NCBI GenBank assembly: GCA_963793005.1
Contig: CAWBYP010000002.1
Span: forward strand, 434,001 to 498,000
Direction: 5' to 3'
Source of the DNA: RPQJ01 sp963793005
GTDB lineage: Bacteria > Pseudomonadota > Gammaproteobacteria > Steroidobacterales > Steroidobacteraceae
Length of the DNA stretch: 64,000 bases
Part shown: positions 52,539 to 60,411 of the stretch, in pieces
How the letters are laid out: every line of letters starts with the position of its first letter
Numbering within the stretch: position 1 is the first letter of the stretch
Program-made: the position numbers and the translations under genes
Notes under the pieces: generated by a model
Told to the model about the DNA's origin: nothing
What the model saw: the letters and a program-made list of their open reading frames with translations, nothing else
Database searches by the model: none

Positions 52539-53286
52539 CCGGGAGCCGCGGGACTACGTCGCGGTGCCCGGCGCACTGCAGGACCGCGTGATACTTGTGA
52601 CCGGGGCCAGCGGCGGAATCGGCGCGGAACTTGCGCGCAACTGTGCCGCGTTCGGCGCCCGGGTCGTACTGGTGGGACGCAACGTCAAGAAGCTCGAGTC
52701 GGTATACGACTCGATCCTGGCGGCTGGTGGCCCGAGGCCGTCCATTGCACCGCTGGACTTCGAGCGGGCCGACGCGAGCCACTACTCCGCGCTGGTGGAC
52801 GGCGTGCGTGGTGAATTCGGCCACCTCGACGGACTCGCACACCTTGCCGGCCAGTTGGGCGAAGTCGCGCCGATCGAGCACCAGGACGTCGTGACCTGGA
52901 TGCGAGTCATGCACGTGAACGTCAACGCGGCCTTTATCCTGACGCAGGCGCTGCTGCCGCTGCTGAAACTCTCGCAGGACGCGTCGATCGTGTTCACCAC
53001 CAGCGGCGTCTCGCAGCGTGCGCGAGCCTACTGGGGCGCGTATGCCGCCTCCAAGTTCGCGATCGAGGGACTGATGCAGGTGCTGGCCGACGAAACCGAT
53101 ACGCTCACCAGCATCCGGGTCAACAGCCTGAATCCGGGCAGGATCCGCACGGCAATGCGCGCCAGGGCATACCCCGGCGAAGACGCCGGCAGCGTGCCCC
53201 TCCCATCAGCGGCAATGCCGGCTTACCTGTACCTGCTCGGACCCGCAAGCCGCGGCGTCACCGGCCGCCGGTTCGACGCGCAGTAG
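52531..53286 (+). CDS. yciK: short-chain dehydrogenase/reductase YciK
   Basis: The product has 251 residues. The NAD(P) motif is VILVTGASGGIGAELARN, the catalytic serine and tyrosine-lysine are in VFTTSGVSQRARAYWGAYAASKFAIEGLMQVLADE, and the end RTAMRARAYPGED...FDAQ closely follows E. coli YciK. The substrate is not known. ATG 52531 overlaps rmuC by 8 bases. Its 3' end overlaps the convergent rluB end by 29 bases. Confidence 0.92.
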   Translation: MADREPRDYVAVPGALQDRVILVTGASGGIGAELARNCAAFGARVVLVGRNVKKLESVYDSILAAGGPRPSIAPLDFERADASHYSALVDGVRGEFGHLDGLAHLAGQLGEVAPIEHQDVVTWMRVMHVNVNAAFILTQALLPLLKLSQDASIVFTTSGVSQRARAYWGAYAASKFAIEGLMQVLADETDTLTSIRVNSLNPGRIRTAMRARAYPGEDAGSVPLPSAAMPAYLYLLGPASRGVTGRRFDAQ

Positions 53287-54055
53287 ATCTACGCCGGCCG
53301 GGCGGCCGCGACGGTCGCGCAATCCCCGACATCGCGACCAGCTCATCCAGTTCCGGACCGTCGAGTTCGCGCGAACGTCCGCGCGGCAGGTCGCGAGGCA
53401 GCGCCACCGGGCCCCACTGCACCAGCATGGTACGGCTGACCTTGAGTCCGGCTGAATCGAACAGCGCGCGGATCGCACCCTTCGGCAGCGTGCGCTCCGC
53501 AGCGACCTTGAACCACGCATTCGTCGCGCCGCCCTCGAGGCGCTCCACGGCCGAGAAATCCACTGTGATACCGTCCGCGTTCACGGTCTTCGGCATCTTC
53601 GGCCAGTCCTCGGCCTGTCGCGGTCGCAGCGCGCGCACCCGGTACTCGACTGGCACTTCATGTGCGTGTCGCGTCACGCCGGAGACGAATGCGCCGTCGC
53701 TGGCCATGATCAGCAGGCCGTCCTCGCCGAATCCAAGGGCGTTGACCGGCAGCCAGCGTCCGCCGCGCAGCGTCGGCAGGCGGGCCTCGACCCCCGCGCG
53801 CTCGTCGCCCGCCTGCTTGCGCAGCATCTCGCCCTCTGGCTTGTGATACAGGATGACCTGCAGCTCGTGATCGAACGCGAGGCGCTTCGTGACGTCCCGG
53901 CCATCGACCACCACACGGTCGCCCGCCTTGACCTGCTGGCCGATCTCGGCGGGCCGGCCGTTGACCAGCACGCGCCCTTCCGCAATCCACGACTCTGCCT
54001 GGCGGCGGGAACCGATGCCGTGTCGAGCAAGAAGCTTGTGCAGGCGTTCTTCCAA
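53258..54055 (-). CDS. rluB: RluB-like pseudouridine synthase lacking the catalytic aspartate
   Basis: The product has 265 residues. An N-terminal S4 domain (MEERLHKLLARHGIGSRRQAESWIAEGRVLVNGRPAEIGQQV) is followed by the RsuA/RluB fold (LQVILYHKPEGEML, LRGGRWLPV). Where the family has the active-site block VGRLDVNTCGLLL, this protein reads VNALGFGEDGLLI, so the catalytic Asp of GRLD is Gly. Translation on both sides is in frame and normal, so a frameshift is not the reason. It sits next to scpB as rluB usually does. It may bind 23S rRNA without modifying it, or use an unusual residue. Confidence 0.85.
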   Translation of the reverse strand: MEERLHKLLARHGIGSRRQAESWIAEGRVLVNGRPAEIGQQVKAGDRVVVDGRDVTKRLAFDHELQVILYHKPEGEMLRKQAGDERAGVEARLPTLRGGRWLPVNALGFGEDGLLIMASDGAFVSGVTRHAHEVPVEYRVRALRPRQAEDWPKMPKTVNADGITVDFSAVERLEGGATNAWFKVAAERTLPKGAIRALFDSAGLKVSRTMLVQWGPVALPRDLPRGRSRELDGPELDELVAMSGIARPSRPPGRRRSTARRTGGR

Positions 54056-54064
54056 GGGCCGGCG

Positions 54065-54796
54065 CTAGCGTGATTGGTTGCCGGGCGGCGATTGATCGTC
54101 GGACGGGAGTTCCACCTGGACCGGCGGCGGCTCGACCTCGGGCGACTGCTCGCCATCGAGCGAGGGTTCGACATCCGCCAACGGGTCGGCCTCGACCGAG
54201 TCAGCGTTCGCCGCAGACAGCGCCGGCAGTTCCGGCGCGCCGGGAAGCTCCAGCTGCTCGTTGATGTCCTCGAGGTCCTGCAACTGCGCGAGCGTCGGCA
54301 GGTCGTCGAGGCTCTTCAGCCCGAAGTAGTCGAGGAACTCACGCGTGGTACCGAGCAGCTCGGGGTGGCCGGGAACCTCGCGATGACCGACCACCCGGAT
54401 CCAGCCGCGCTCCTGGATGGTGCGCATGATCGTGGAGGCGACCGTGACGCCGCGTATGTCCTCGATCTCGCCGCGTGTGATGGGTTGCCGGTAGGCGATC
54501 AGCGACAGCGTCTCGAGCAACGCCCGCGAATAACGGCTCGGGCGCTCCTGCCACAGCCGCGACACGGTTCCCGAATACTGCTGTCGCACCTGCGCGCGCC
54601 AACCGCTGGACACCTCGCGAATCTCGATGCCGGTTCCCTCGAATCGGCGATCGAGGTCGGCGAGCGCGTCACGCAGGTCCGCGGCGGCTGGACGCTCGTG
54701 TTCGTCGAACAATTCGAGCATCTGGTCGATCGTGACCGGCCGACCGGCTGCCATCAGCACGGCCTCGACGACGTTGCAAAGAGGGTGGTCGCTCAT
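54065..54796 (-). CDS. scpB: segregation and condensation protein B
   Basis: The product has 243 residues. Two winged-helix domains are visible: LCNVVEAVLMAAGRPVTIDQMLELFDEHERP and YSRALLETLSLIAYRQPITRGEIEDIRGVTVASTIMRTIQERGWIRVVGHREVPGHPELLGTTREFLDYFGLKSLDDLP. The last 70 residues form a Pro/Glu/Asp-rich tail. It forms the SMC-ScpA-ScpB condensin with the product of the overlapping upstream gene (4-base overlap). Confidence 0.95.
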   Translation of the reverse strand: MSDHPLCNVVEAVLMAAGRPVTIDQMLELFDEHERPAAADLRDALADLDRRFEGTGIEIREVSSGWRAQVRQQYSGTVSRLWQERPSRYSRALLETLSLIAYRQPITRGEIEDIRGVTVASTIMRTIQERGWIRVVGHREVPGHPELLGTTREFLDYFGLKSLDDLPTLAQLQDLEDINEQLELPGAPELPALSAANADSVEADPLADVEPSLDGEQSPEVEPPPVQVELPSDDQSPPGNQSR

Positions 54797-55707
54797 GGTT
54801 CCGTCCGGTCTCCGCTCTCGGGCTGTTCGTTGTCTGCGACGATTGCCACGTGCCGTGGCGCGCCGGCGCGCACGTGTATCGGCGCGAACTGCTCGGCCTG
54901 CACGATGTCGATCAACCCTTCGCGCAGCAGTTCGAGGATCGCCGAGAACGTGACCGTCACGCCCATGCGGCCTTCTTCGGGCCGGAAAAGCTGCGTGAAC
55001 TCGACGAACGACTGCGTGCGCAGCGCGTCGAGCACGTCCGACATGCGCTGCCGCACTGACAGGCGTTCGCGCTGGACCTGGTGATGCGCGAACATCTCGC
55101 CGCGCGACATGACTTCCTTCAGCGCGACCAGCATTTCCTGCATCGTGACGACCGGCAGGATCTTGACGACCCGGCGATCGACCAGCTCCGCGGACACCGG
55201 GAACGTATCCCGATCGACGCGCGGCAGCGTTTCCATGCGTTCGGCTGCGCGCTTGAAGCGCTCATACTCCTGCAGGCGACGAACCAGCTCGGCGCGCGGG
55301 TCGTCGCCATCCTGGTCAGCATCGCCCTGCGGGCGCGGCAACAGCATGCGCGACTTGATCTCCGCGAGAGTCGCGGCCATCAGCATGTACTCGCCGGCGA
55401 GCTCGAACTGCAGGTCGCGCATTACCTCGATGTACTTCATGTACTGGCGTGTGATCTCCGCCAGCGGGATGTCGAGGATGTCGAGGTTCTGCCGGCGGAT
55501 CAGGTAGAGCAGCAGATCCAGCGGGCCTTCGAAGGCCTCGAGGAAGACCTGCAACGCGTCCGGCGGGATGTAGAGGTCGCGCGGCATCACGGTAAGCGGC
55601 TCGCCCTCGACCACCGCAAACGGCATTTCCGCCTGCTCGTGGTTCTCTGGCGCGAGCGAGGCTTTCGGCAGCCCGCCCTTGATCAGCCTAAGGTCCGGCT
55701 TGCTCAT
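54793..55707 (-). CDS. scpA: segregation and condensation protein A
   Basis: The product has 304 residues. The kleisin core is FEGPLDLLLYLIRRQNLDILDIPLAEITRQYMKYI, EYMLMAATLAEIKSRMLLPRP and the C-terminal winged helix TVTFSAILELLREGLIDIVQAEQFAPI. It bridges SMC heads. ScpB is read from the same mRNA, and trpS precedes it by 9 bases. Confidence 0.95.
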   Translation of the reverse strand: MSKPDLRLIKGGLPKASLAPENHEQAEMPFAVVEGEPLTVMPRDLYIPPDALQVFLEAFEGPLDLLLYLIRRQNLDILDIPLAEITRQYMKYIEVMRDLQFELAGEYMLMAATLAEIKSRMLLPRPQGDADQDGDDPRAELVRRLQEYERFKRAAERMETLPRVDRDTFPVSAELVDRRVVKILPVVTMQEMLVALKEVMSRGEMFAHHQVQRERLSVRQRMSDVLDALRTQSFVEFTQLFRPEEGRMGVTVTFSAILELLREGLIDIVQAEQFAPIHVRAGAPRHVAIVADNEQPESGDRTEP

Positions 55708-55716
55708 GCGCGTTCC

Positions 55717-56934
55717 TCAACGGTAGCCGAGGCCCATGGCCTGCTTCACGTCGTCCAGCGTCTGGCCCGCCACGGCGCGTGCCTTCTCACAACCCTCTGC
55801 GATGATGCCGCGCACGAGGTCCGGGTTCTCCTCGAATTCCCTGCCTCGCTGCCGCATTGCCGTGACGTCCTCGACCACGCGATCGATCAGCGGCTTCTTG
55901 CACTCTATGCAGCCGATGCCCGCGCTGCGACAACCCTCATCCACCCAGCGCCGGGTCTCTTCCGTCGAATACAACTTGTGCAGATCCCAGACCGGGCATT
56001 TCTCCGGATCACCCGGGTCGGTGCGGCGCATCCGGGCAGGATCGGTCTGCATGGTCCGGAGCTTCGCTGCGACCGCGTCGGGGTCCTCGCGGAGCCCGAT
56101 GGTGTTGCCGTAGGACTTGGACATCTTGCGGCCGTCGAGCCCGGACACCTTGGGAGTGGCAGTAAGCAACGCCTCGGGCTCCGGCAGGATCGTCCTGCCG
56201 GTGCCCTCGAGGTAACCAAGCAGGCGCTCCTTGTCGGCGAGCGTGAGGCGCGAATTACCCTCGAGCAGCGCCCTGGCCTCGCCAAGCGAATGCTCCTCGC
56301 CACGCTCCTGGTATGCGCGGCGCAGGTCGCGATACAGCGCTGCCTTCTTCGCGCCGAGGTTCTTCACGGCGCGCTCGGCCTTGGCCTCGAAATCCGCCTC
56401 CCGGCCGTAGATGAAGTTGAAGCGCCGGGCGATTTCGCGCGTGATCTCCACATGCGCCACCTGGTCCTCGCCTACCGGGATGTACATCGGTCGATACAGC
56501 AGGATGTCGGCGCTTTGCAGCAGGGGGTAGCCCAGGAACCCGTAGGTCGCCAGGTCCTTTTCCTTCAGCTGCTCCTGCTGGTCCTTGTAACTCGGGACGC
56601 GCTCCAGCCAGCCGAGCGGCGTGATCATCGACAGCAGCAGGTGCAGTTCCGCGTGCTCGGGCACCTTCGACTGGATGAACAGCGTCGCCACTGAAGGATT
56701 GACGCCGGCCGCCAGCCAGTCGATCACGATGCGCCAGGAGTTGGCCTCGAGGTCGCTGGTGTCTTCATAGCCGGTCGTGAGAGCGTGGTAGTCCGCGACG
56801 AAGAAATAGCAGTCGTACTCGTACTGCAGCTCGATCCAGTTGCGGAGAGCCCCGTGGTAGTTGCCAAGGTGCAGCGCGCCGGTCGGGCGCATACCCGACA
56901 ACACGCGCCGGGGGGTCGTGACTAGTGAACTCAA
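55717..56934 (-). CDS. trpS: tryptophanyl-tRNA synthetase
   Basis: The product has 405 residues, longer than the typical 330-340. It is a class I synthetase: the HIGH-type motif is TGALHLGNYHGAL and the KMSKS motif is exact in LDGRKMSKSYGNTIGL. An insertion before KMSKS contains several charged helices (about 60 residues), as in the longer TrpS forms of Xanthomonas and relatives. The TTG at 56934 (MSSLVTTPRRVLSGMRPTG) is preceded by AAGGG at good spacing. No ATG before the active site exists. Confidence 0.95.
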   Translation of the reverse strand: MSSLVTTPRRVLSGMRPTGALHLGNYHGALRNWIELQYEYDCYFFVADYHALTTGYEDTSDLEANSWRIVIDWLAAGVNPSVATLFIQSKVPEHAELHLLLSMITPLGWLERVPSYKDQQEQLKEKDLATYGFLGYPLLQSADILLYRPMYIPVGEDQVAHVEITREIARRFNFIYGREADFEAKAERAVKNLGAKKAALYRDLRRAYQERGEEHSLGEARALLEGNSRLTLADKERLLGYLEGTGRTILPEPEALLTATPKVSGLDGRKMSKSYGNTIGLREDPDAVAAKLRTMQTDPARMRRTDPGDPEKCPVWDLHKLYSTEETRRWVDEGCRSAGIGCIECKKPLIDRVVEDVTAMRQRGREFEENPDLVRGIIAEGCEKARAVAGQTLDDVKQAMGLGYR

Positions 56935-57046
56935 CGTGGTCCCTTGCGATTCATCGCCTAGATAATTGCTTTATTTTCATAGCACTACGAGACATTCCTG
57001 ATCAACCTGGCAGGTAACTACAAGCCTGAATCGTTGTGAGCCGGCG

Positions 57047-57076
57047 ATTATACGCAGCGGCCCTGCCCTGCGTTCA
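57047..57076 (-). promoter_or_regulatory. promoter of trpS-scpA-scpB-rluB
   Basis: The minus strand carries TATAAT (57052-57047), with a weak TGAACG 18 bases upstream. It gives a leader of about 105 bases before the TTG of trpS. The -10 is perfect, the -35 poor. Confidence 0.45.
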
Positions 57077-57694
57077 CTCGAAAGTTGAAACGTCGCCTTT
57101 GCCATGGCGGACCACGACCGGCGCCGCACCGGTCAGATCCACGACGCTCGAGGGCTCAAACCCGCCCTGTCCGCCGTCAATGACCAGGTCGACTGCGTGG
57201 CCGAGCCGCTCCTTGACCTCGTGGGGATCCGTGATGGGCATCTCGTCACCCGGCAGAAGAAGCGTGGAACTCATGATCGGCTCGCCGAGCTCGGCCAGCA
57301 GCAACCGCACGATCGGGTTGTCGGGAACCCGCAGCCCGATCGTGCGCCGTTTCGGGTTCTGCAGGCGCTTTGGAACCTCCCGGGTCGCCTCCAGCAGGAA
57401 CGTATACGGCCCCGGCGTGAAGGTCCGCAAAGTGCGGTACTGGATGTTGTCCACGCGGGCGTATTTGGCTATTTCCGAAAGGTCCCTGCACACCAGCGTG
57501 AAATTATGGTCCTTGCCGGCATCGCGGATGCGCCGGATGCGTTCCATCGCGTCTTTGTCGCCAATCAGGCAGCCGAGCGCATAGCAGGAGTCAGTCGGAT
57601 AGGCGACGACACTGCCTTCGCGGATGGCAGCTATCGCCTGGCGAATGAGCCGCGGCTGTGGGCTCATCGGGTGTATTGATAGGAGCAGCGCCAT
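57074..57694 (-). CDS. yciO: YciO/Sua5-type threonylcarbamoyl-AMP synthase family protein
   Basis: The product has 206 residues. The YrdC-like fold has VVAYPTDSCYALGCLIGDKDAMERIRRIR, DHNFTLVCRDLSEIAKYARVDN, the FTPGPYTFLLEAT block and TIGLRVPDNPIVRLLL. In Sua5/TsaC this fold makes threonylcarbamoyl-AMP for t6A in tRNA. The YciO branch is weaker or of uncertain role. The N-terminal MALLLSIHPMSPQPRLIRQA fits YciO. It is divergent from yciB. Confidence 0.9.
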   Translation of the reverse strand: MALLLSIHPMSPQPRLIRQAIAAIREGSVVAYPTDSCYALGCLIGDKDAMERIRRIRDAGKDHNFTLVCRDLSEIAKYARVDNIQYRTLRTFTPGPYTFLLEATREVPKRLQNPKRRTIGLRVPDNPIVRLLLAELGEPIMSSTLLLPGDEMPITDPHEVKERLGHAVDLVIDGGQGGFEPSSVVDLTGAAPVVVRHGKGDVSTFE

Positions 57695-57786
57695 GATCCT
57701 TTACGAACCGTCATTGGGCGCGACGGCCGAGTTGGCTATGATACCCGCCCCGGCCCAGGGCCGTCCCAGCCGAACACCCTACCAGC

Positions 57787-58332
57787 ATGCAGTTTCTAGT
57801 AGACCTCCTGCCGGTCATAGCCTTCTTCGTCACCTACAAGTTTGCGGGCATCTACACCGCGACTGGAGTGCTGATCGTTGGCGTGCTGCTGCAGACCCTG
57901 GTCAGCTGGATCCGCTTCCGCAAGGTGAGCCCCATGCTGCTCGCAACGGCCGCCCTCGTGCTCGTTCTCGGCGGCCTGACGCTCTACCTGCACGACGCCA
58001 ACTTCATCAAGTGGAAGCCTTCGATCGCCAGCTGGATCTTCGCTGCGGTGTTCCTCGCCAGCCATTTCGTGCCCGGGCCTACCATCATTCAGCGGATGCT
58101 CGGCGAGAACGTGACGCTCGGGGCGCCGGACTGGTCGCGGCTCAGCCTGGCCTGGGTGGCGTTCTTCGTACTAAGCGGCGCACTCAATCTTTATGTGGCT
58201 TACAACTACCCGGAAGCGACCTGGGTGAATTTCAAGTTGTTCGGCCTGACCGCGCTCACGCTGCTGTTCGCCGTCGCCCAGGGCCTCTGGATCGCCCGCA
58301 AGGCCGAACCATCAGAAGTGGAGAAGACCTGA
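57787..58332 (+). CDS. yciB: inner membrane septation protein YciB (IspZ)
   Basis: The product has 181 residues and five hydrophobic segments. MQFLVDLLPVIAFFVTYKFAGIYTATGVLIVGVLLQTL and FIKWKPSIASWIFAAVFLASHFV are characteristic of the YciB family, which is linked to envelope and septum synthesis. The yciB-yciI-bolA-parvulin order is common in related bacteria. yciI follows directly (stop to GTG, one base between). Confidence 0.93.
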   Translation: MQFLVDLLPVIAFFVTYKFAGIYTATGVLIVGVLLQTLVSWIRFRKVSPMLLATAALVLVLGGLTLYLHDANFIKWKPSIASWIFAAVFLASHFVPGPTIIQRMLGENVTLGAPDWSRLSLAWVAFFVLSGALNLYVAYNYPEATWVNFKLFGLTALTLLFAVAQGLWIARKAEPSEVEKT

Positions 58333-58333
58333 G

Positions 58334-58633
58334 GTGCTCTACGTGATCATTGGCCGCGACGCACCGGGGTCGCTGGCAACGCGACTTCGTGTCCGCGCCC
58401 GGCACCTCGACAGGCTCTGCGAACTTTCCGACGCTGGGCGGGTCGTACTGGGCGGTCCCTGCCCCGCGACGGATTCTCCGGATCCGGGCGAGGCGGGTTT
58501 CAATGGCAGCGTGATCGTGGCTGAATTTCCCTCACTCGCCGATGCCCGCGAGTGGATTGCAGACGACCCGTACGTGACCGAGGGCGTGTTCGCGTCATAT
58601 GAAGTGATGCCTTTCGTTAAGGTGCTCCCGTGA
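58334..58633 (+). CDS. yciI: YciI-like protein
   Basis: The product has 99 residues of the dimeric alpha/beta YCII fold. LYVIIGRDAPGSLATRLRVRARHLDRLCEL carries the active-site-like Asp/His positions (R-x-x-HL), and IVAEFPSLADAREWIADDPYVTEGVFASYEVMPFVKV is the family core. Function is uncertain; some members have weak hydrolase or dechlorinase activity. The start is GTG and the stop overlaps bolA by 4 bases. Confidence 0.9.
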   Translation: MLYVIIGRDAPGSLATRLRVRARHLDRLCELSDAGRVVLGGPCPATDSPDPGEAGFNGSVIVAEFPSLADAREWIADDPYVTEGVFASYEVMPFVKVLP

Positions 58634-58911
58634 CGGCGACCCGGCTGCAGCGCCTGACTGAACGGTTGAGCCGCGCCCTCGAGCCGGAACAACTCGAGGT
58701 TGTGGACGACAGTCACCGGCACGCGGGACACGCCGGCGCAGCGGACGGGCGCGGCCATTTCACGGTGCTCATCGCATCGCCGAGGTTCGCGGGACTGGGC
58801 ACCTTGACGCGTCACCGACTGGTATACGAAGCCGTCGGCGACATGATGACCACCGACATTCACGCGCTTTCCATCCAGGCCCTCGCCCCGGGCGAGGCCG
58901 CAACCGACTGA
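58630..58911 (+). CDS. bolA: BolA family protein
   Basis: The product has 93 residues with the BolA class II KH-like fold: the core is VDDSHRHAGHAGAADGRGHFTVLIASPRFAGLGTLTRHRLVYEAVGDMMTTDIHALSIQALAPGE. The conserved His in HALSIQ supports iron-sulfur cluster binding with a monothiol glutaredoxin. The start is GTG within the yciI stop. Confidence 0.93.
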   Translation: MTATRLQRLTERLSRALEPEQLEVVDDSHRHAGHAGAADGRGHFTVLIASPRFAGLGTLTRHRLVYEAVGDMMTTDIHALSIQALAPGEAATD

Positions 58912-58935
58912 TCGAGACTCCAAACCCAGAGGCAA

Positions 58936-59784
58936 ATGATGCGTACCCAAAGAATATCCCTCGTACTTCTCGCGGCAGCCAGCCTGCTGGTCGGCTGCAC
59001 CAAGCCGGCCGGTGATACCGGCGATGCGGCGAAGCCGGCAGCTGACGCCGCAAAGCCGGCGACTGGCACCGTTGCGACCGTGAACGGACAGAAGATCCCA
59101 GCCGAGAGCTTCGACGTCTTCCTGCAGGCCGTGACCGGCAAGCCAGCTGCTGAAGCGACGCCCGAGCAGAAGTCCCAAGTGCTCGACCAGTTGATCGACA
59201 TGACGATCGTGGCGCAGGCGGGAGAGAAGGAAGGCCTGCAGGACCTGCCTGCAACCAAGGCACGCATCTCGCTGCTGACCACGCAGATCCTTGCGCAGGC
59301 CACTACCGAGAAGTACCTGAAGACACATCCGGTGTCTGAAACCGAGGTCAAGGCTGACTACGACGCGCAGGTTGCGAGCGTACCGATGGAGTACAAGGCG
59401 CAGCACATCCTCGTAGACACAAAGGAGCAGGCCGAGGCGATCATCAAGGAACTCGACGCCGGTGCCGATTTCGCCAAGCTCGCTGCCAAGGACTCAAAGG
59501 ACCCGAGCGGAAAGACCGGCGGCGACCTGGGTTGGTTCAGCCTGCAGTCGATGGTCAAGCCGTTCTCCGACGCCGTCGAGGCGCTCAAGAAGGGTGAGAT
59601 CACGCAGCAGCCGGTTGAGACTCAGTACGGCTGGCACGTCATTCGCCTCGAAGACACGCGGACGCCGACCATTCCGGAATTTGACGACGTCAAGCAGCAG
59701 GTCGAACAGATGACCCAGCGCAAGAAGATCGAGGCTTACCTGGAAGAGCTTCGCAAGAGCGCGAAAATCCAGAAAACAGAATAA
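58936..59784 (+). CDS. parvulin-type peptidyl-prolyl isomerase, predicted lipoprotein
   Basis: The product has 282 residues. A lipobox LLVGC places Cys21 at the mature N terminus, after MMRTQRISLVLLAAAS. A short Ala/Lys/Pro linker leads to a SurA-like N-terminal helical region (ATVNGQKIPAESFDVFLQAV) and one parvulin domain (YKAQHILVDTKEQAEAIIKEL, DSKDPSGKTGGDLGWFSLQSMVKPFSDAVEALKKGEITQQPVETQYGWHVIRLED). It probably acts as a periplasmic foldase. It ends at the terminator at 59811-59849. Confidence 0.93.
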   Translation: MMRTQRISLVLLAAASLLVGCTKPAGDTGDAAKPAADAAKPATGTVATVNGQKIPAESFDVFLQAVTGKPAAEATPEQKSQVLDQLIDMTIVAQAGEKEGLQDLPATKARISLLTTQILAQATTEKYLKTHPVSETEVKADYDAQVASVPMEYKAQHILVDTKEQAEAIIKELDAGADFAKLAAKDSKDPSGKTGGDLGWFSLQSMVKPFSDAVEALKKGEITQQPVETQYGWHVIRLEDTRTPTIPEFDDVKQQVEQMTQRKKIEAYLEELRKSAKIQKTE

Positions 59785-59810
59785 CTGTCAAGTCCCCTAA
59801 CGAGGCCAAG

Positions 59811-59849
59811 CGGCCGGATTCCCGAGAGGGGATCCGGCCGTTTTCTTTT
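59811..59849 (+). terminator. intrinsic terminator after the parvulin gene
   Basis: Arms CGGCCGGAT (59811-59819) and ATCCGGCCG (59832-59840) are followed by TTTTCTTTT. It closes the yciB-yciI-bolA-parvulin unit. Confidence 0.92.
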
Positions 59850-60009
59850 GCATTGCGTCGCGCGCGGCAGCCGACTCCGGCGCGCGCCACCGGGACGACG
59901 TTAGACGGCCACCGAGTACCGGTTGGCGCTGCGTCGTGCCGACGATCTCCTGTCGCCGCCGCCGGTCGGCGCTGGGTTGGCGGTCCGCCGAACTATTTCA
60001 AGTTATTTC

Positions 60010-60038
60010 TTGAAAAGTTACTTATCTTTCTGTTTATA
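60010..60038 (+). promoter_or_regulatory. candidate promoter in the AT-rich stretch
   Basis: TTGAAA (60010-60015) and TTTATA (60033-60038) are 17 bases apart. Transcription would begin about 20 bases before the CRP-type palindrome, which could then act as a roadblock. Confidence 0.4.
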
Positions 60039-60062
60039 AATGTATTTTTCCGTTGATATTAG

Positions 60063-60084
60063 AAGTGTGACGCCCGTCACACTT
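60063..60084. promoter_or_regulatory. CRP/Clp-type binding site
   Basis: Arms AAGTGTGACG and CGTCACACTT flank CC, giving a perfect palindrome with the core TGTGA-N6-TCACA of cAMP receptor protein family sites. It lies about 330 bases before the DUF6502-type gene and 279 bases after the parvulin stop. Confidence 0.7.
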
Positions 60085-60305
60085 AGCCGGGCGCAGCGCC
60101 CTTCCTGGCACAGTCGCCGCAGCTTTCGGCTTTACATAGCCTAGCCACCGCATCGACGGTGCCACCCTCCCGGCCTGCTCGGAATGTTTCTAGGCTAGTG
60201 CCTCAGCACGTTGAATTTGCAAACAATTACCGGCCAGGGTGCGGCAGAGCGCATTGCAGGCCCCTCTTTAGGTGCCATCCGTAAGTGTACGAATATGTTG
60301 AACTC

Positions 60306-60333
60306 TTGACCGCCGGTGGCCGACCGATATAGT
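60306..60333 (+). promoter_or_regulatory. promoter of the DUF6502-repeat protein unit
   Basis: TTGACC (60306-60311) and TATAGT (60328-60333) are 16 bases apart, close to sigma-70 consensus. Initiation near 60340 gives a leader of 20 to 70 bases, depending on the start codon used. Confidence 0.65.
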
Positions 60334-60411
60334 CCGACACCGGAGTTAACAATAACCCTCATGTCAGCGGCAGTTGCATATTGGATGGCGCCGCCCGATT
60401 TCGGGCTAGGA

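Larger units (their letters stand above)
59850..60305. other. long non-coding region with stacked inverted repeats
   Basis: No plausible gene lies here. The first 150 bases are GC-rich. 59996-60060 is strikingly AT-rich. Then four inverted repeats follow each other: the CRP-type palindrome (60063-60084), GGGCGC-A-GCGCCC (60089-60101), CACCG/CGGTG (near 60146-60161) and TAGCCTAG/CTAGGCTA (60137-60144 with 60190-60197). The segment separates ordinary housekeeping genes from the DUF6502/repeat-protein locus. It is either a large regulatory region or holds an unrecognised RNA. Confidence 0.5.
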
